Positions 30,890-39,878 of a DNA stretch of 64,000 bases are shown piece after piece. The position numbers were made by a program, and so were the translations under genes. Numbering within the stretch: position 1 is the first letter of the stretch; every line of letters begins with the position of its first letter. The notes beneath the pieces were generated by a model. The model was not told where the DNA came from. It saw only the letters and a list, made by a program, of their open reading frames with translations, and searched no databases. The stretch is from an uncultured Clostridia bacterium (GTDB lineage: Bacteria > Bacillota > Clostridia > Oscillospirales > Ruminococcaceae). The stretch covers positions 28,896 through 92,895 of the forward strand of contig CALWZA010000006.1 in assembly GCA_944385905.1 (NCBI GenBank), written 5' to 3'.

Positions 30890-32347
30890 GTGGAACTTTT
30901 TGAATATAAAGCATACGAGCTTTCCAATATGCTTAAAGAGAAAAAAATCAGTTCTGTTGAACTTACGGAATCTGTGTTTAACAGAATAGACAGTGTTGAG
31001 GACAAAATCGAGGCGTATGTTACACTCGACCGTGAAAACGCTTTAAAAACAGCCGCTGAGGTTGACAGGAAAATTGCAACCGGCGACACATTGTCACTCA
31101 TTGCCGGAATTCCTACCGCTGTTAAGGATAATATATCCACAAAAGGATTGAGAACAACCTGTTCGTCTAAAATGCTCGAAAATTATGTGCCTCCGTTTGA
31201 TGCCAAGGCAGCCGAGATGCTTCAGGCGTCAGACGCTGTACTTATCGGAAAAACAAATATGGACGAGTTTGCGATGGGCTCCTCAACCGAAACATCTTAC
31301 TTTAAAAAGACAAAAAACCCGTTTGATACATCAAGAGTACCAGGAGGTTCGTCGGGCGGTTCTGCTGCTGCTGTTTCATCAGGCGAGGCAGTTTTAGCTC
31401 TGGGCTCGGATACGGGCGGCTCAATACGTCAGCCTGCGGCTCTCTGCGGCGTAGTAGGTCTTAAACCTACATACGGCAGAGTATCGAGATACGGACTTAT
31501 CGCATACGCATCGTCTCTTGACCAGATAGGTTCATTCGGCAGATGTGTAAAAGACATCGCTATGCTCACTGATGTTATAAGCGGTCACGACAGCATGGAC
31601 GCTACCTCTGTCAATACTGAGCATCCGTCGCTTTACGAAAACCTTACTGATAATATAAAAGGACTTCGTATAGGTGTTCCCGACGAGTACTTCGGAAAAG
31701 GTGTAGACGATGATGTTAAAGAATCCGTAATGAAAGCTGTTAAGGAGCTTGAGAAAAACGGAGCCGTAATCAAGGAAATATCCCTCCCGTCAACTGATTA
31801 CGCTCTTTCGGCATACTACATCATCGCGAGCGCAGAAGCATCGTCTAACCTTGCGAGATTTGACGGAGTTAAATACGGTTATCGAACCGAAAGCTACGGC
31901 AGTTTAACCGAAATGTACGAGAAGACACGAAGCGAGGGTTTTGGAGACGAGGTTAAGCGCAGAATAATGCTCGGCACGTTTGTTTTAAGCTCGGGATTTT
32001 ATGACGCTTATTATAAAAAAGCAAAGCTTCTCCAGCAGAGAATTCAAAATGAATTTTCAAACGCTTATAAAGACGTTGATATAATTGCGACGCCGACATC
32101 ACCGTTTGCCGCATTTAAGATAGGCGAAAACATTGGCGATCCGCTGAAAATGTATTCGGCTGATATTTGCACAGTGACAGTAAATATCGCAGGACTGCCG
32201 GCGGTAAGCGTGCCGTGCGGATATAATGCGCAGGGTCTACCGTTCGGTCTTCAGCTTATAGGAGACAAGTTCTGCGAACAAAAGGTTTTGAATACGGCTT
32301 ATGCCTATGAAAATGCAGTCGGCGGATTTAGGTCGCCATCGCTTTAA
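30890..32347 (+). CDS. gatA: Asp/Glu-tRNA amidotransferase subunit A
   Basis: 485-residue amidase that releases ammonia from glutamine for GatB. The Ser-cisSer-Lys triad is visible: the lysine in TAVKDNI, and the serines in the GGSSGGSAAAV and GSDTGGSIRQPA blocks. The start is GTG at 30890 behind AGGAGG. Confidence 0.97.
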   Translation: MELFEYKAYELSNMLKEKKISSVELTESVFNRIDSVEDKIEAYVTLDRENALKTAAEVDRKIATGDTLSLIAGIPTAVKDNISTKGLRTTCSSKMLENYVPPFDAKAAEMLQASDAVLIGKTNMDEFAMGSSTETSYFKKTKNPFDTSRVPGGSSGGSAAAVSSGEAVLALGSDTGGSIRQPAALCGVVGLKPTYGRVSRYGLIAYASSLDQIGSFGRCVKDIAMLTDVISGHDSMDATSVNTEHPSLYENLTDNIKGLRIGVPDEYFGKGVDDDVKESVMKAVKELEKNGAVIKEISLPSTDYALSAYYIIASAEASSNLARFDGVKYGYRTESYGSLTEMYEKTRSEGFGDEVKRRIMLGTFVLSSGFYDAYYKKAKLLQQRIQNEFSNAYKDVDIIATPTSPFAAFKIGENIGDPLKMYSADICTVTVNIAGLPAVSVPCGYNAQGLPFGLQLIGDKFCEQKVLNTAYAYENAVGGFRSPSL

Positions 32348-32376
32348 AAGGTATTTGGGAAAGGAATGGACAAATA

Positions 32377-33807
32377 ATGGTAGATAATTACGAGGTTGTT
32401 GTCGGTCTTGAGGTTCATGCCGAGCTCAATACGGAATCTAAGATTTATTGCAGCTGTAAAAACGCGTTCGGACTTGAGGTTAATACTCAGGTCTGTCCAA
32501 TATGTATGGGAATGCCGGGAACTTTGCCGACGCTTAACGAAAAGGTTGTGGACTACGCAATAAAAATGGGACACGCCTTAAACTGTAAAATAAACAGAAT
32601 ATGCAAGCAGGACAGAAAAAATTATTTCTACCCTGACTTGCCTAAGGCTTATCAGATTTCACAGGCAGATGTCCCGCTTTGTGAGAACGGATATGTCAAT
32701 ATTTACGTCAACGGCAAGGAGAAGAAAATAGGCGTGACAAGAATTCATATAGAAGAGGACGCAGGAAAACTTCTGCACTCCGACAAATTTGACGGTTCGC
32801 TTGTTGATTTCAACCGCTGCGGAGTACCTCTTATCGAAATAGTTTCCGAGCCGGATATGAGAAGTTCGGAAGAAGCGAAAGCCTATCTTGAAACAATCAA
32901 ATCAATTCTGCTGTATATAGGCATTTCAGACTGTAAAATGCAGGAGGGCTCAATACGCTGCGACGTTAACGTTTCGGTGCATAAACCCGGAGAACCTTTC
33001 GGAACCCGCTGTGAAATGAAAAACATAAACAGCTTTTCTGGGGCGGTCAGAGGAATCGAATACGAAACGAAAAGGCAAATTGAGATACTTGAAAACGGCG
33101 GAAAGGTTACTCAGGAAACACGAAGATGGGATGACGCCAACGGAGTGAGCATATCAATGCGTACAAAGGAAGACGCGCAGGATTACAGGTATTTCCCTGA
33201 ACCTGACTTGCTTACAATAGTCGTTGATGAGGAAAGAGTAAAAGCTCTTAAAGAATCTCTTCCTGAGCTTCCGAATGTTAAAACGATGCGTTATGTAAAC
33301 GATTTCGGACTTAATTATAACGACGCGGCTATGATAGTTGATGTTCCGGAAAAAGCAAGACTGTTTGACGAGACAATTGCAGCCGGCTGCAAAGCTCCGA
33401 AGCTTTTGAGCAACTGGATTCTCGGCGATATTTCAAAATATATGAACGAGACAGGAAAAAGTATTTATTCATCGTTGCTTACTCCTCAAAAGCTCTCGAC
33501 TCTCCTGACGTATATCAACGACGGAAAGATATCGACAGCCGCAGGAAAAACTGTTTTCGATATCATTGTTTCCGAGGACAGGGGTATTGACGAAATAATT
33601 GCTGAAAAGTCTCTTGCTCAGGTGTCCGATACGGCTGCTCTTGAAAAAATTGCCGATGAAGTTTTGGCTTTAAACGAAAAGTCTGTAGCGGATTATAAAA
33701 ACGGAAAAACAAATGCGCTTGGCTATCTTGTCGGTCAGTGTATGAAAGCTTCTAAAGGAAAAGCCAATCCGAGTTTGATGAAAGAAATAGTTTTGAAAAA
33801 GCTATAA
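32377..33807 (+). CDS. gatB: Asp/Glu-tRNA amidotransferase subunit B
   Basis: 476 residues; binds the tRNA and carries out kinase and transamidase steps. The N-terminus VVGLEVHAEL, a zinc site CSCKNAF...CPICMGMPG and the YFPEPDLL block are typical, and a YqeY-like helical tail domain ends the protein. Last gene of the operon, followed by a terminator. Confidence 0.97.
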   Translation: MVDNYEVVVGLEVHAELNTESKIYCSCKNAFGLEVNTQVCPICMGMPGTLPTLNEKVVDYAIKMGHALNCKINRICKQDRKNYFYPDLPKAYQISQADVPLCENGYVNIYVNGKEKKIGVTRIHIEEDAGKLLHSDKFDGSLVDFNRCGVPLIEIVSEPDMRSSEEAKAYLETIKSILLYIGISDCKMQEGSIRCDVNVSVHKPGEPFGTRCEMKNINSFSGAVRGIEYETKRQIEILENGGKVTQETRRWDDANGVSISMRTKEDAQDYRYFPEPDLLTIVVDEERVKALKESLPELPNVKTMRYVNDFGLNYNDAAMIVDVPEKARLFDETIAAGCKAPKLLSNWILGDISKYMNETGKSIYSSLLTPQKLSTLLTYINDGKISTAAGKTVFDIIVSEDRGIDEIIAEKSLAQVSDTAALEKIADEVLALNEKSVADYKNGKTNALGYLVGQCMKASKGKANPSLMKEIVLKKL

Positions 33808-33815
33808 AACAATTA

Positions 33816-33848
33816 ACGGCAGGCCGTTTATTCGGCTTGCCGTTTTTG
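33816..33848. terminator. Terminator shared by convergent gatB and ylbJ
   Basis: ACGGCAGGCCG (33816-33826) pairs with CGGCTTGCCGT (33833-33843), one G-U pair, 6-nt loop, then a T run. The hairpin overlaps the last codons of ylbJ. Confidence 0.85.
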
Positions 33849-34880
33849 TGTAAAAAGTATTATAATCATAAAAAATATGCATACTACGGGAATTATGTTA
33901 ACTTTGTCATAACTTAAACTGCTGTATGTACTGATATTAGCCGCTGTAATTGACGGCTGTATATCAAACAAAAACGAAAACAGTTTAAAAATCAAGACCG
34001 AAAAAATGATATGCAGCGGTCTGGTAAGGAAAAAACTTTTTAAAGAAAATGAATTTGCTGTTACTGCAATAACTTGCAGAATCACGCATACTCCTCCGAA
34101 CGCAAGCTCAGCGCATATCAGAGGCAGAATTCCAAAACGCGCGTTTTCGACAGCAGTAACCGTTGATATTTCGAGAATCGGAGCTATAAGCGGATTGCTC
34201 CCCGCTAATGGAATCACCTCATAAATTATAGCCTTAATCACTGAAAAAAACACTATCATTGAACATATTGTTACCATTGCCGAGGATGAATTTCTAACAG
34301 ACTTAATAATCATTTCAGAACTTATTTTTACAGAGGATTTTGATTTTCCGCAAACGCCAGGGTTTTTTCTTTTTGCTGAAAGTAAAATTAAAAGCACAAA
34401 ATTAGATGTTAAAATTGAGGCCCATAATATCAGGGCAATTTTAGTATCATGTACTATTCCCGAAACAACGCCTATTATAAATGCCGGACCGCTTGAATAG
34501 CTGCAGCACATAATTTTTTGAGCTTCCTGCTTTGAAATATTTTTGCTGTTGACCATATTTGAGAGCAGTCTCGCTCCGATAGGATATCCTCCGAAATTTC
34601 CTAGGACAAACGCTGCAAAGGCGTCTGAGCTTATATTTAAAATCCTGCTTAACAAAAAATAAATCGGCTTGAAAACTAAGCTGCCTGCTCCTGTGTTTAT
34701 AAAAAGGTCCGTAAACACCATTACTCCGAAAAGCGACGGAATAATGGTGTTTGTGCATATCAGAATCGATTTCCTGACTGATTCCGAAACAGTGCCCGAC
34801 ATTGCGATGAGCAATATCACGGCAAATACAATTGCTGCTGCTAAAGGTATAGATAAAAAACTTTTTATTTTATTTTTCAT
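33828..34880 (-). CDS. ylbJ: Sporulation integral membrane protein YlbJ
   Basis: 350 residues, eight or so membrane segments. The family blocks SGTVSESVRKSILICTNTIIPSLF, the G-rich GNFGGYPIGARLLS and the CCSYSSGPAFIIGVV segment match YlbJ of the nucleoside-recognition (Gate) superfamily. YlbJ is a sigma-E-controlled protein needed for spore cortex formation in Bacillus; its transport substrate is unknown. It is the only leftward gene inside a long rightward stretch and is divergent from yqfC, so both start from the same 120-bp gap. Confidence 0.88.
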   Translation of the reverse strand: MKNKIKSFLSIPLAAAIVFAVILLIAMSGTVSESVRKSILICTNTIIPSLFGVMVFTDLFINTGAGSLVFKPIYFLLSRILNISSDAFAAFVLGNFGGYPIGARLLSNMVNSKNISKQEAQKIMCCSYSSGPAFIIGVVSGIVHDTKIALILWASILTSNFVLLILLSAKRKNPGVCGKSKSSVKISSEMIIKSVRNSSSAMVTICSMIVFFSVIKAIIYEVIPLAGSNPLIAPILEISTVTAVENARFGILPLICAELAFGGVCVILQVIAVTANSFSLKSFFLTRPLHIIFSVLIFKLFSFLFDIQPSITAANISTYSSLSYDKVNIIPVVCIFFMIIILFTQKRQAE

Positions 34881-35000
34881 GCCGTATATTCCTTACTTAA
34901 AATTAATTACCTGTCTTTGCTTATATAACATGTCTATGCAGACAAAAGCGATAATATATTTATAAAGACAGAATATAACCGAACGTGAGGTCAGATATTT

Positions 35001-35288
35001 ATGAATTTCAGTGACAATAGGGAAAAGATTTATGAACGGCTGAAAAAAAAGACTAAAAATTCGCTTTGTTATAATACATATGTTCAAATAACAGATAACG
35101 AGACGGCAGTTATTGAAAACTGCAAACATATTGTCGAGTGCAATGAAATAATGGTTAAAGTACAGACAAATGATTTTATTGTAGAGGTGTGGGGTAACGG
35201 ACTCAGCATAAACGGATACAATACTGAAAATGTAACAGTGAACGGTGAAATCACTACCGTAAACATATCAAGGAGAGGAAGAAAATAA
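35001..35288 (+). CDS. yqfC: Sporulation protein YqfC (YabP/YqfC family)
   Basis: 95 residues, an all-beta small protein of the YabP/YqfC family. IENCKHIVECNEIMVKV and DFIVEVWGNGLSI are the conserved strands. It overlaps yqfD by one base (TAATG), so the two are translationally coupled, as in Bacillus. Function in the mother cell is unknown. Confidence 0.88.
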   Translation: MNFSDNREKIYERLKKKTKNSLCYNTYVQITDNETAVIENCKHIVECNEIMVKVQTNDFIVEVWGNGLSINGYNTENVTVNGEITTVNISRRGRK

Positions 35289-36475
35289 TGTTTAACCGAA
35301 TTGTCGGATGTATAACTTTTGAAGCCTCAGGCGCAAACACATTTAAACTAATCGGATACATGCAAAAAAATGGGATAATATTTCTTTCTCTTAGAATAAA
35401 TAACGAAAAGCTTGTGTCAACGGTCAGGCGAACAGATTACCAAACTGTGATGAGTCTCTGCAAGGAACTGGGATGCGAGCTTACAGTTATAAAAAAAACC
35501 GGACTCTCATTTAAATTAGAGCGTTTTAAAAAAAGATACGGCTTTATAGCGGGAATAATTATCGCAGCTTTATTTGTTTTGTTATTGTCAAATACTCTGC
35601 TGAAAATAAGAATTGTAGGAACTGACAACGCGCAGCTTAACGAATATATTCGCTCTGTACTTGAAAGCAACGGGATAAAGACCGGATGCTTTATTCCAAA
35701 CGTTGACTGTAAAAAAGCCGAAATAGAAATAAGAAAGCTTGACGGTGTAGCTTGGGCGTCTGTGGGGACTAACGGCTCGATTATGACAGTAAACATTTAT
35801 GAAGAAGCTATGCATGAAGATATAGTGCCGTCCCATATACCGAGCAATATTGTGGCTGACAGAGAAGGTCAGATTGTTGACGCAAAAGTTTATGTCGGCC
35901 AGCTATCGGTATTGATAGGTGACGGTGTTAAAAAAGGACAGGTGCTGGTAAGCGGGAAAGTAGAAGAAAATATGGAGGGAAAACCGGAAGGTGCTGAGCC
36001 GCGTGTTTGGTATTATCACTCTATTGCGGACATAACCGCTGAATACAAAGACACTGTAGAGTTTACACAGCCGTTTGTTTCAAAAAGCACCATTGACGGA
36101 GACAATATTATATCCAAAAAATATATTAATTTGTTTGAGTTTGATATTCCGTTATTCTTTAGCAGCTCACCGGACGGCGAATACAGAGTAGAAGAAATAT
36201 ACAGCCCGCTGTATATTGCCTTTTTAAAGCTGCCGATTGGAATCAGAACATTAAACTACATTCCTCAAATAACATCGGAAAAAGTTATTGACTATGACGA
36301 GGCAATTAAAAATTTAGAAAAACAAATTCAGCTTTATGAAGCAAATAACTATAATGACTGTGACATAATATCAAAAAGCATAACGGAAACAGTTTTTGAA
36401 GACAAAGTGGTTTTCAGTGTTGAATATGTAGTCAGAGGGAAAATCGGAATTTCGCAAGAAATAATAAAAAATTAA
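35288..36475 (+). CDS. yqfD: Sporulation protein YqfD
   Basis: 395 residues: an N-terminal cytoplasmic domain (to about 80), one transmembrane helix (85-103) and an exported domain that includes a POTRA-like segment (about 106-175). RIVGTDNAQLNEYIRSVL and AWASVGTNGSIMTVNIYEE fit the family. The gene follows yqfC and precedes phoH, as in Bacillus. Confidence 0.9.
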   Translation: MFNRIVGCITFEASGANTFKLIGYMQKNGIIFLSLRINNEKLVSTVRRTDYQTVMSLCKELGCELTVIKKTGLSFKLERFKKRYGFIAGIIIAALFVLLLSNTLLKIRIVGTDNAQLNEYIRSVLESNGIKTGCFIPNVDCKKAEIEIRKLDGVAWASVGTNGSIMTVNIYEEAMHEDIVPSHIPSNIVADREGQIVDAKVYVGQLSVLIGDGVKKGQVLVSGKVEENMEGKPEGAEPRVWYYHSIADITAEYKDTVEFTQPFVSKSTIDGDNIISKKYINLFEFDIPLFFSSSPDGEYRVEEIYSPLYIAFLKLPIGIRTLNYIPQITSEKVIDYDEAIKNLEKQIQLYEANNYNDCDIISKSITETVFEDKVVFSVEYVVRGKIGISQEIIKN

Positions 36476-36504
36476 AAAAATCTATTCCATTTTTCGTGAA
36501 AACG

Positions 36505-36513
36505 TGCTATACT
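36505..36513 (+). promoter_or_regulatory. Extended -10 promoter element before phoH
   Basis: TGC followed by TATACT (36508-36513), 31 bp before the phoH ATG. The -35 region is poor. It would allow vegetative expression of phoH-ybeY-era-recO independent of the sporulation genes upstream. Confidence 0.5.
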
Positions 36514-36543
36514 AATTAAAGATTTATTGATTCGGGGGCTAGT

Positions 36544-37524
36544 ATGGCAGAAAAATCTTTTATTGTTGACAATTTGGACACAATTTTAAATCTATTCGGA
36601 AGTTTTGATGAAAACATAAATATTATTCAAAAAGAGTTCAATGTAAATATTATTAGCCGCGGCGGAGATATAAAAGTTACAGGCGGCGGGGAAGACGTAG
36701 AAAAGGCCTATGCCGCAATAGAAACCTTAATCGGCATGGCAAAAAAAGGCGAGCAAATAAACGAGCAAAACGTAAGATATGTCATATGTATGATTAACGA
36801 AGGCAGCGGAGAAGAAATAACAACGCTTGCAGACGGAGGAATTTGTGTCACTGTAAGCGGAAAAATCGTAAAACCAAAAACTCTCGGACAAAAGCATTAC
36901 GTTGAATCTATATCAAATAATATTATTTCCTTAGGAGTCGGTCCTGCCGGAACAGGAAAAACATATTTAGCTGTTGCAATGGCGGTTAAGGCGTTTAAAT
37001 CACATGAAATAACTAAAATAATCCTGACAAGACCTGCTGTTGAAGCAGGCGAAAAGCTCGGATTTCTTCCGGGAGACCTTCAGAACAAGGTTGACCCTTA
37101 TTTACGGCCGCTGTATGACGCACTGTTTGATATGCTTGGACCCGAAGCCTTTGCACGACAACAGGAGAGAGGATGCATTGAGGTGGCGCCGCTCGCCTAT
37201 ATGCGAGGCCGCACACTCGACGACGCGTTTATAATTCTCGATGAGGCTCAAAATACTACTCCTGAGCAGATGAAGATGTTTTTGACACGTTTGGGCTTTA
37301 ACAGTAAAATGGTAATAACAGGAGATATCACCCAAATAGATCTGCCGGACTCAAAAAAGTCAGGGCTCATAGAGGCAATGCGCGTCCTCAAAAATGTTGA
37401 TGGAATAAAAATCAACAGATTTACAGAAAAAGACGTCGTCAGGCACAGAATTGTTCAGGACATTATAAAGGCATACGAAAACTATAGCAACGAAAGGAAG
37501 TACAATGGTCATGGGAAAGGTTAA
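36544..37524 (+). CDS. phoH: PhoH-family ATPase
   Basis: 326 residues: an N-terminal KH-like segment (about 25-80) and a P-loop ATPase with GPAGTGKT at 133-140 and Walker B FIILDEAQNTT near 230. PhoH-like proteins are linked to RNA metabolism together with YbeY, encoded immediately downstream with a 20-bp overlap. Called ybeZ in Gram-negatives. Confidence 0.92.
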   Translation: MAEKSFIVDNLDTILNLFGSFDENINIIQKEFNVNIISRGGDIKVTGGGEDVEKAYAAIETLIGMAKKGEQINEQNVRYVICMINEGSGEEITTLADGGICVTVSGKIVKPKTLGQKHYVESISNNIISLGVGPAGTGKTYLAVAMAVKAFKSHEITKIILTRPAVEAGEKLGFLPGDLQNKVDPYLRPLYDALFDMLGPEAFARQQERGCIEVAPLAYMRGRTLDDAFIILDEAQNTTPEQMKMFLTRLGFNSKMVITGDITQIDLPDSKKSGLIEAMRVLKNVDGIKINRFTEKDVVRHRIVQDIIKAYENYSNERKYNGHGKG

Positions 37525-38014
37525 GGTTTATATTACAAACAATCAGACTGAAGTTAAAGTTCCTGTAGGAATCAGGCTTTTAATAAGACGCTGCTGCACA
37601 GCTGTGCTCAACTGCGAAGGTTTTGTACACGATGCCGAAGTCAGCGTTTCGTTTGTAAACAATGAGCGTATAAGAGAACTTAATAACCAGTTTAGAAATT
37701 TGGACAAGTCTACCGATGTACTTTCTTTTCCTTTAGGAGAAAACGGAACATATGATCTGAACAATGAAACAGGCGCTTATGAGCTCGGAGACATTGTTAT
37801 TTCTCTTGAAACTGCCGTTAAGCAGGCTCAGATATACGGACATTCATTAGAGAGAGAGATCGGATTTTTAACCGTTCACTCAATGCTGCACCTGCTTGGG
37901 TATGACCATGAGACAAGCAAGCTTGAGGAGCGCAAAATGAGGGAAAAGGAAGAGCTTATTCTTGAAAGGCTCGGAATTTCCAAAAACGAAACATATATTA
38001 CAACCAATGTATAA
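37505..38014 (+). CDS. ybeY: Endoribonuclease YbeY (rRNA maturation)
   Basis: 169 residues. The zinc site HSMLHLLGYDH (H-x3-H-x5-H) is intact, and SFPLGE and LGDIVIS are the usual neighbouring motifs. YbeY acts in 16S rRNA 3'-end maturation and ribosome quality control. It overlaps phoH and precedes era; dgkA and cdd, which sit here in Bacillus, are absent. Confidence 0.95.
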   Translation: MVMGKVKVYITNNQTEVKVPVGIRLLIRRCCTAVLNCEGFVHDAEVSVSFVNNERIRELNNQFRNLDKSTDVLSFPLGENGTYDLNNETGAYELGDIVISLETAVKQAQIYGHSLEREIGFLTVHSMLHLLGYDHETSKLEERKMREKEELILERLGISKNETYITTNV

Positions 38015-38058
38015 AACATATTTGGCAACAGCTTAATGAGTAAGAGAAAGGCTTGAGT

Positions 38059-38958
38059 ATGGCATCAAGGAACGCGTTTATAACTATTTTGGGAAGGCCG
38101 AACGTAGGTAAATCATCACTTTTAAACAAACTTGTAGGTGAAAAGATAGCAGCCGTCAGCCCCAAGCCTCAGACAACAAGAACTAAAATTACCGGGGTTT
38201 TGACGCAGGACGAAATCCAGTATGTGTTTATAGATACACCCGGTATGCACAGACCGAAAACAAAACTGTCTGAGCATATGATAAAGGCAATAAATGATTC
38301 TGTAACAGATATGGATATTGCGATGCTCGTTGTTGACTGCACAAAGCCGGTTTCCGACGCTGAAAGAACTCTTGCGGCAACATTCAGAAAAAATACTAAA
38401 GCTATCCTTGTAATCAACAAAATTGACTTGCTTGAAAACAAGGATGAACTTATTAAAATTATAGCTGATTACTCAAATCTCTATGATTTTTCTGCTGTTG
38501 TGCCTATAAGCGCTGTTTTTGATGACGGAATAGACATTTTGTTAAGAGAGCTTTCAAAACTTTCTGTCGAAGGTCCTCACTTTTTTCCTGATGATATTTT
38601 TACCGATCAGCCGGAAAAAGTTATTGCCGCGGAAATAATAAGAGAACAGCTTATGCGTTCTCTGAGCGAAGAAGTCCCTCACGGAATCGCAGTATCTATT
38701 GAAAAGTTCTCCGAACGTGATAACAGGGCAGGAGAGGGGATTCTTGATATTTCTGCAAATATATACTGCGAAAGAAATTCGCACAAAGGAATTATTATCG
38801 GAAAAAACGGAACTATGCTTAAAAATGTCGGAGCCGCCTCACGACAGGAGCTAGAGAATTTTTTTAGGATTAAAGTAAATCTTCAGCTTTGGGTAAAAGT
38901 AAAAGAGGGCTGGAGAAACAGGGAAGCGCTTATCAAAAATTTCGGGCTGTCCAATTAA
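38059..38958 (+). CDS. era: GTPase Era
   Basis: Ribosome-assembly GTPase that binds the 3' end of 16S rRNA; 299 residues. G1 GRPNVGKSS at 12-20, DTPGMHRPK, NKIDLL, and a C-terminal KH domain (GIIIGKNGTMLKNVG). GAAAGG at 38046-38051 supports the ATG at 38059; an in-frame TTG at 38053 is too close to it. Confidence 0.96.
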   Translation: MASRNAFITILGRPNVGKSSLLNKLVGEKIAAVSPKPQTTRTKITGVLTQDEIQYVFIDTPGMHRPKTKLSEHMIKAINDSVTDMDIAMLVVDCTKPVSDAERTLAATFRKNTKAILVINKIDLLENKDELIKIIADYSNLYDFSAVVPISAVFDDGIDILLRELSKLSVEGPHFFPDDIFTDQPEKVIAAEIIREQLMRSLSEEVPHGIAVSIEKFSERDNRAGEGILDISANIYCERNSHKGIIIGKNGTMLKNVGAASRQELENFFRIKVNLQLWVKVKEGWRNREALIKNFGLSN

Positions 38959-39024
38959 TTTTCATTTTATTGCCTTTAATATGTTTTCGCAATGCGGAAA
39001 AAATATATATCGGAAGGTGATTAA

Positions 39025-39114
39025 ATGGACAATGGTCTTTGGGAAAAGTTTCTTTTAAGCGGTAAAGTAGTCGATTATCTTAACTATAAGTTTAACGGAC
39101 GGTGTATCAAATAA
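39025..39114 (+). CDS. YqzL-like micro-protein between era and recO
   Basis: A 29-codon gene: ATG at 39025 with GGAAGGTGA 6 nt upstream, TAA at 39112-39114. The peptide begins MDNGLWEKFLLSGKVVDYL and ends in a short Tyr-Lys-rich tail. It matches the pattern of YqzL-type proteins (W, F, SG, YL.YK), which sit between era and recO in Firmicutes. It shares one base with the recO start (TAATG), so it may serve translation of recO. Function unknown. Confidence 0.75.
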   Translation: MDNGLWEKFLLSGKVVDYLNYKFNGRCIK

Positions 39115-39878
39115 TGCTTACAACAACCAGCGGAGTTGTAATCAGAGAGCGGTTATCCGGTGAAAACAACAAAATAATTGACATTTTAACTGAAAAAAGC
39201 GGAATAATCAGTGCTTACGTTCGCGGTGGACGTAAAATTAACGGCAAAAACTCAGCTTCTTCTCAGTTATTTGTCTATTCAAAATTCTGCATTGAAAAGT
39301 CGAATGATAAATGCATATTAAACAGCTCCGAAGTTATCAAGGTTTTTTATGACCTTAGGCTTGATATTGAAAAAATATCACTTGCTTCATATTTTTCGGA
39401 GCTTTTGTTATACACTGTCGGAAGCTGCGAAGATACACCTGAGGACATTTGCCGGCTGCTGCTAAACTCGCTGTATTTTTTGTCAAACGGAGAACGATCC
39501 GCCAAATTTTTAAAAAGTGTTTTTGAAATGAGGCTGCTTTCGGAAATCGGACTGATGCCTGGTCTTATCGGCTGCGCTGTGTGTATTAAATATACGGATG
39601 ATGTAATGTATTTTGACTTAAAAAACGGAAAGCTTTTTTGTAAAACTTGCTGCGTGAACAAATCATCTACGGATATTGCAGCAGTCAGCGAGCCTGTTTT
39701 AAGTGCGCTTAGGCATATTGCTCTTTCTGATATGAACAGACTTTTTAATTTCAGAATGTCGGAACACTGCATGACGGAACTCTGCGATATCACTCAGAGA
39801 TATGCCTTAACGCAATTAGGACGAAACTTTTCTACTCTTGAGTATTACAACAGCCTAAGTAAAGGAGCTGAATTATAA
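39114..39878 (+). CDS. recO: DNA repair protein RecO
   Basis: 254 residues from the ATG at 39114: an N-terminal OB fold (TTTSGVVIRERLSGENNKI) and a C-terminal helical domain with a zinc site (CAVC...CKTCC). RecO works with RecF and RecR to load RecA on SSB-coated gaps. An upstream in-frame GTG (39102) lies inside the micro-protein gene and would add non-family residues. The start overlaps the micro-protein stop, and mutS2 overlaps the recO stop in the same TAATG way. Confidence 0.93.
   Translation: MLTTTSGVVIRERLSGENNKIIDILTEKSGIISAYVRGGRKINGKNSASSQLFVYSKFCIEKSNDKCILNSSEVIKVFYDLRLDIEKISLASYFSELLLYTVGSCEDTPEDICRLLLNSLYFLSNGERSAKFLKSVFEMRLLSEIGLMPGLIGCAVCIKYTDDVMYFDLKNGKLFCKTCCVNKSSTDIAAVSEPVLSALRHIALSDMNRLFNFRMSEHCMTELCDITQRYALTQLGRNFSTLEYYNSLSKGAEL

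Noticed and set aside
34920..34985. Sigma-E-like boxes for divergent ylbJ and yqfC (for example ATATATT, 14 bp, CATAGACA on the minus strand).
   Set aside because: Matches are partial at both boxes and the region is AT-rich, so such matches are expected by chance.
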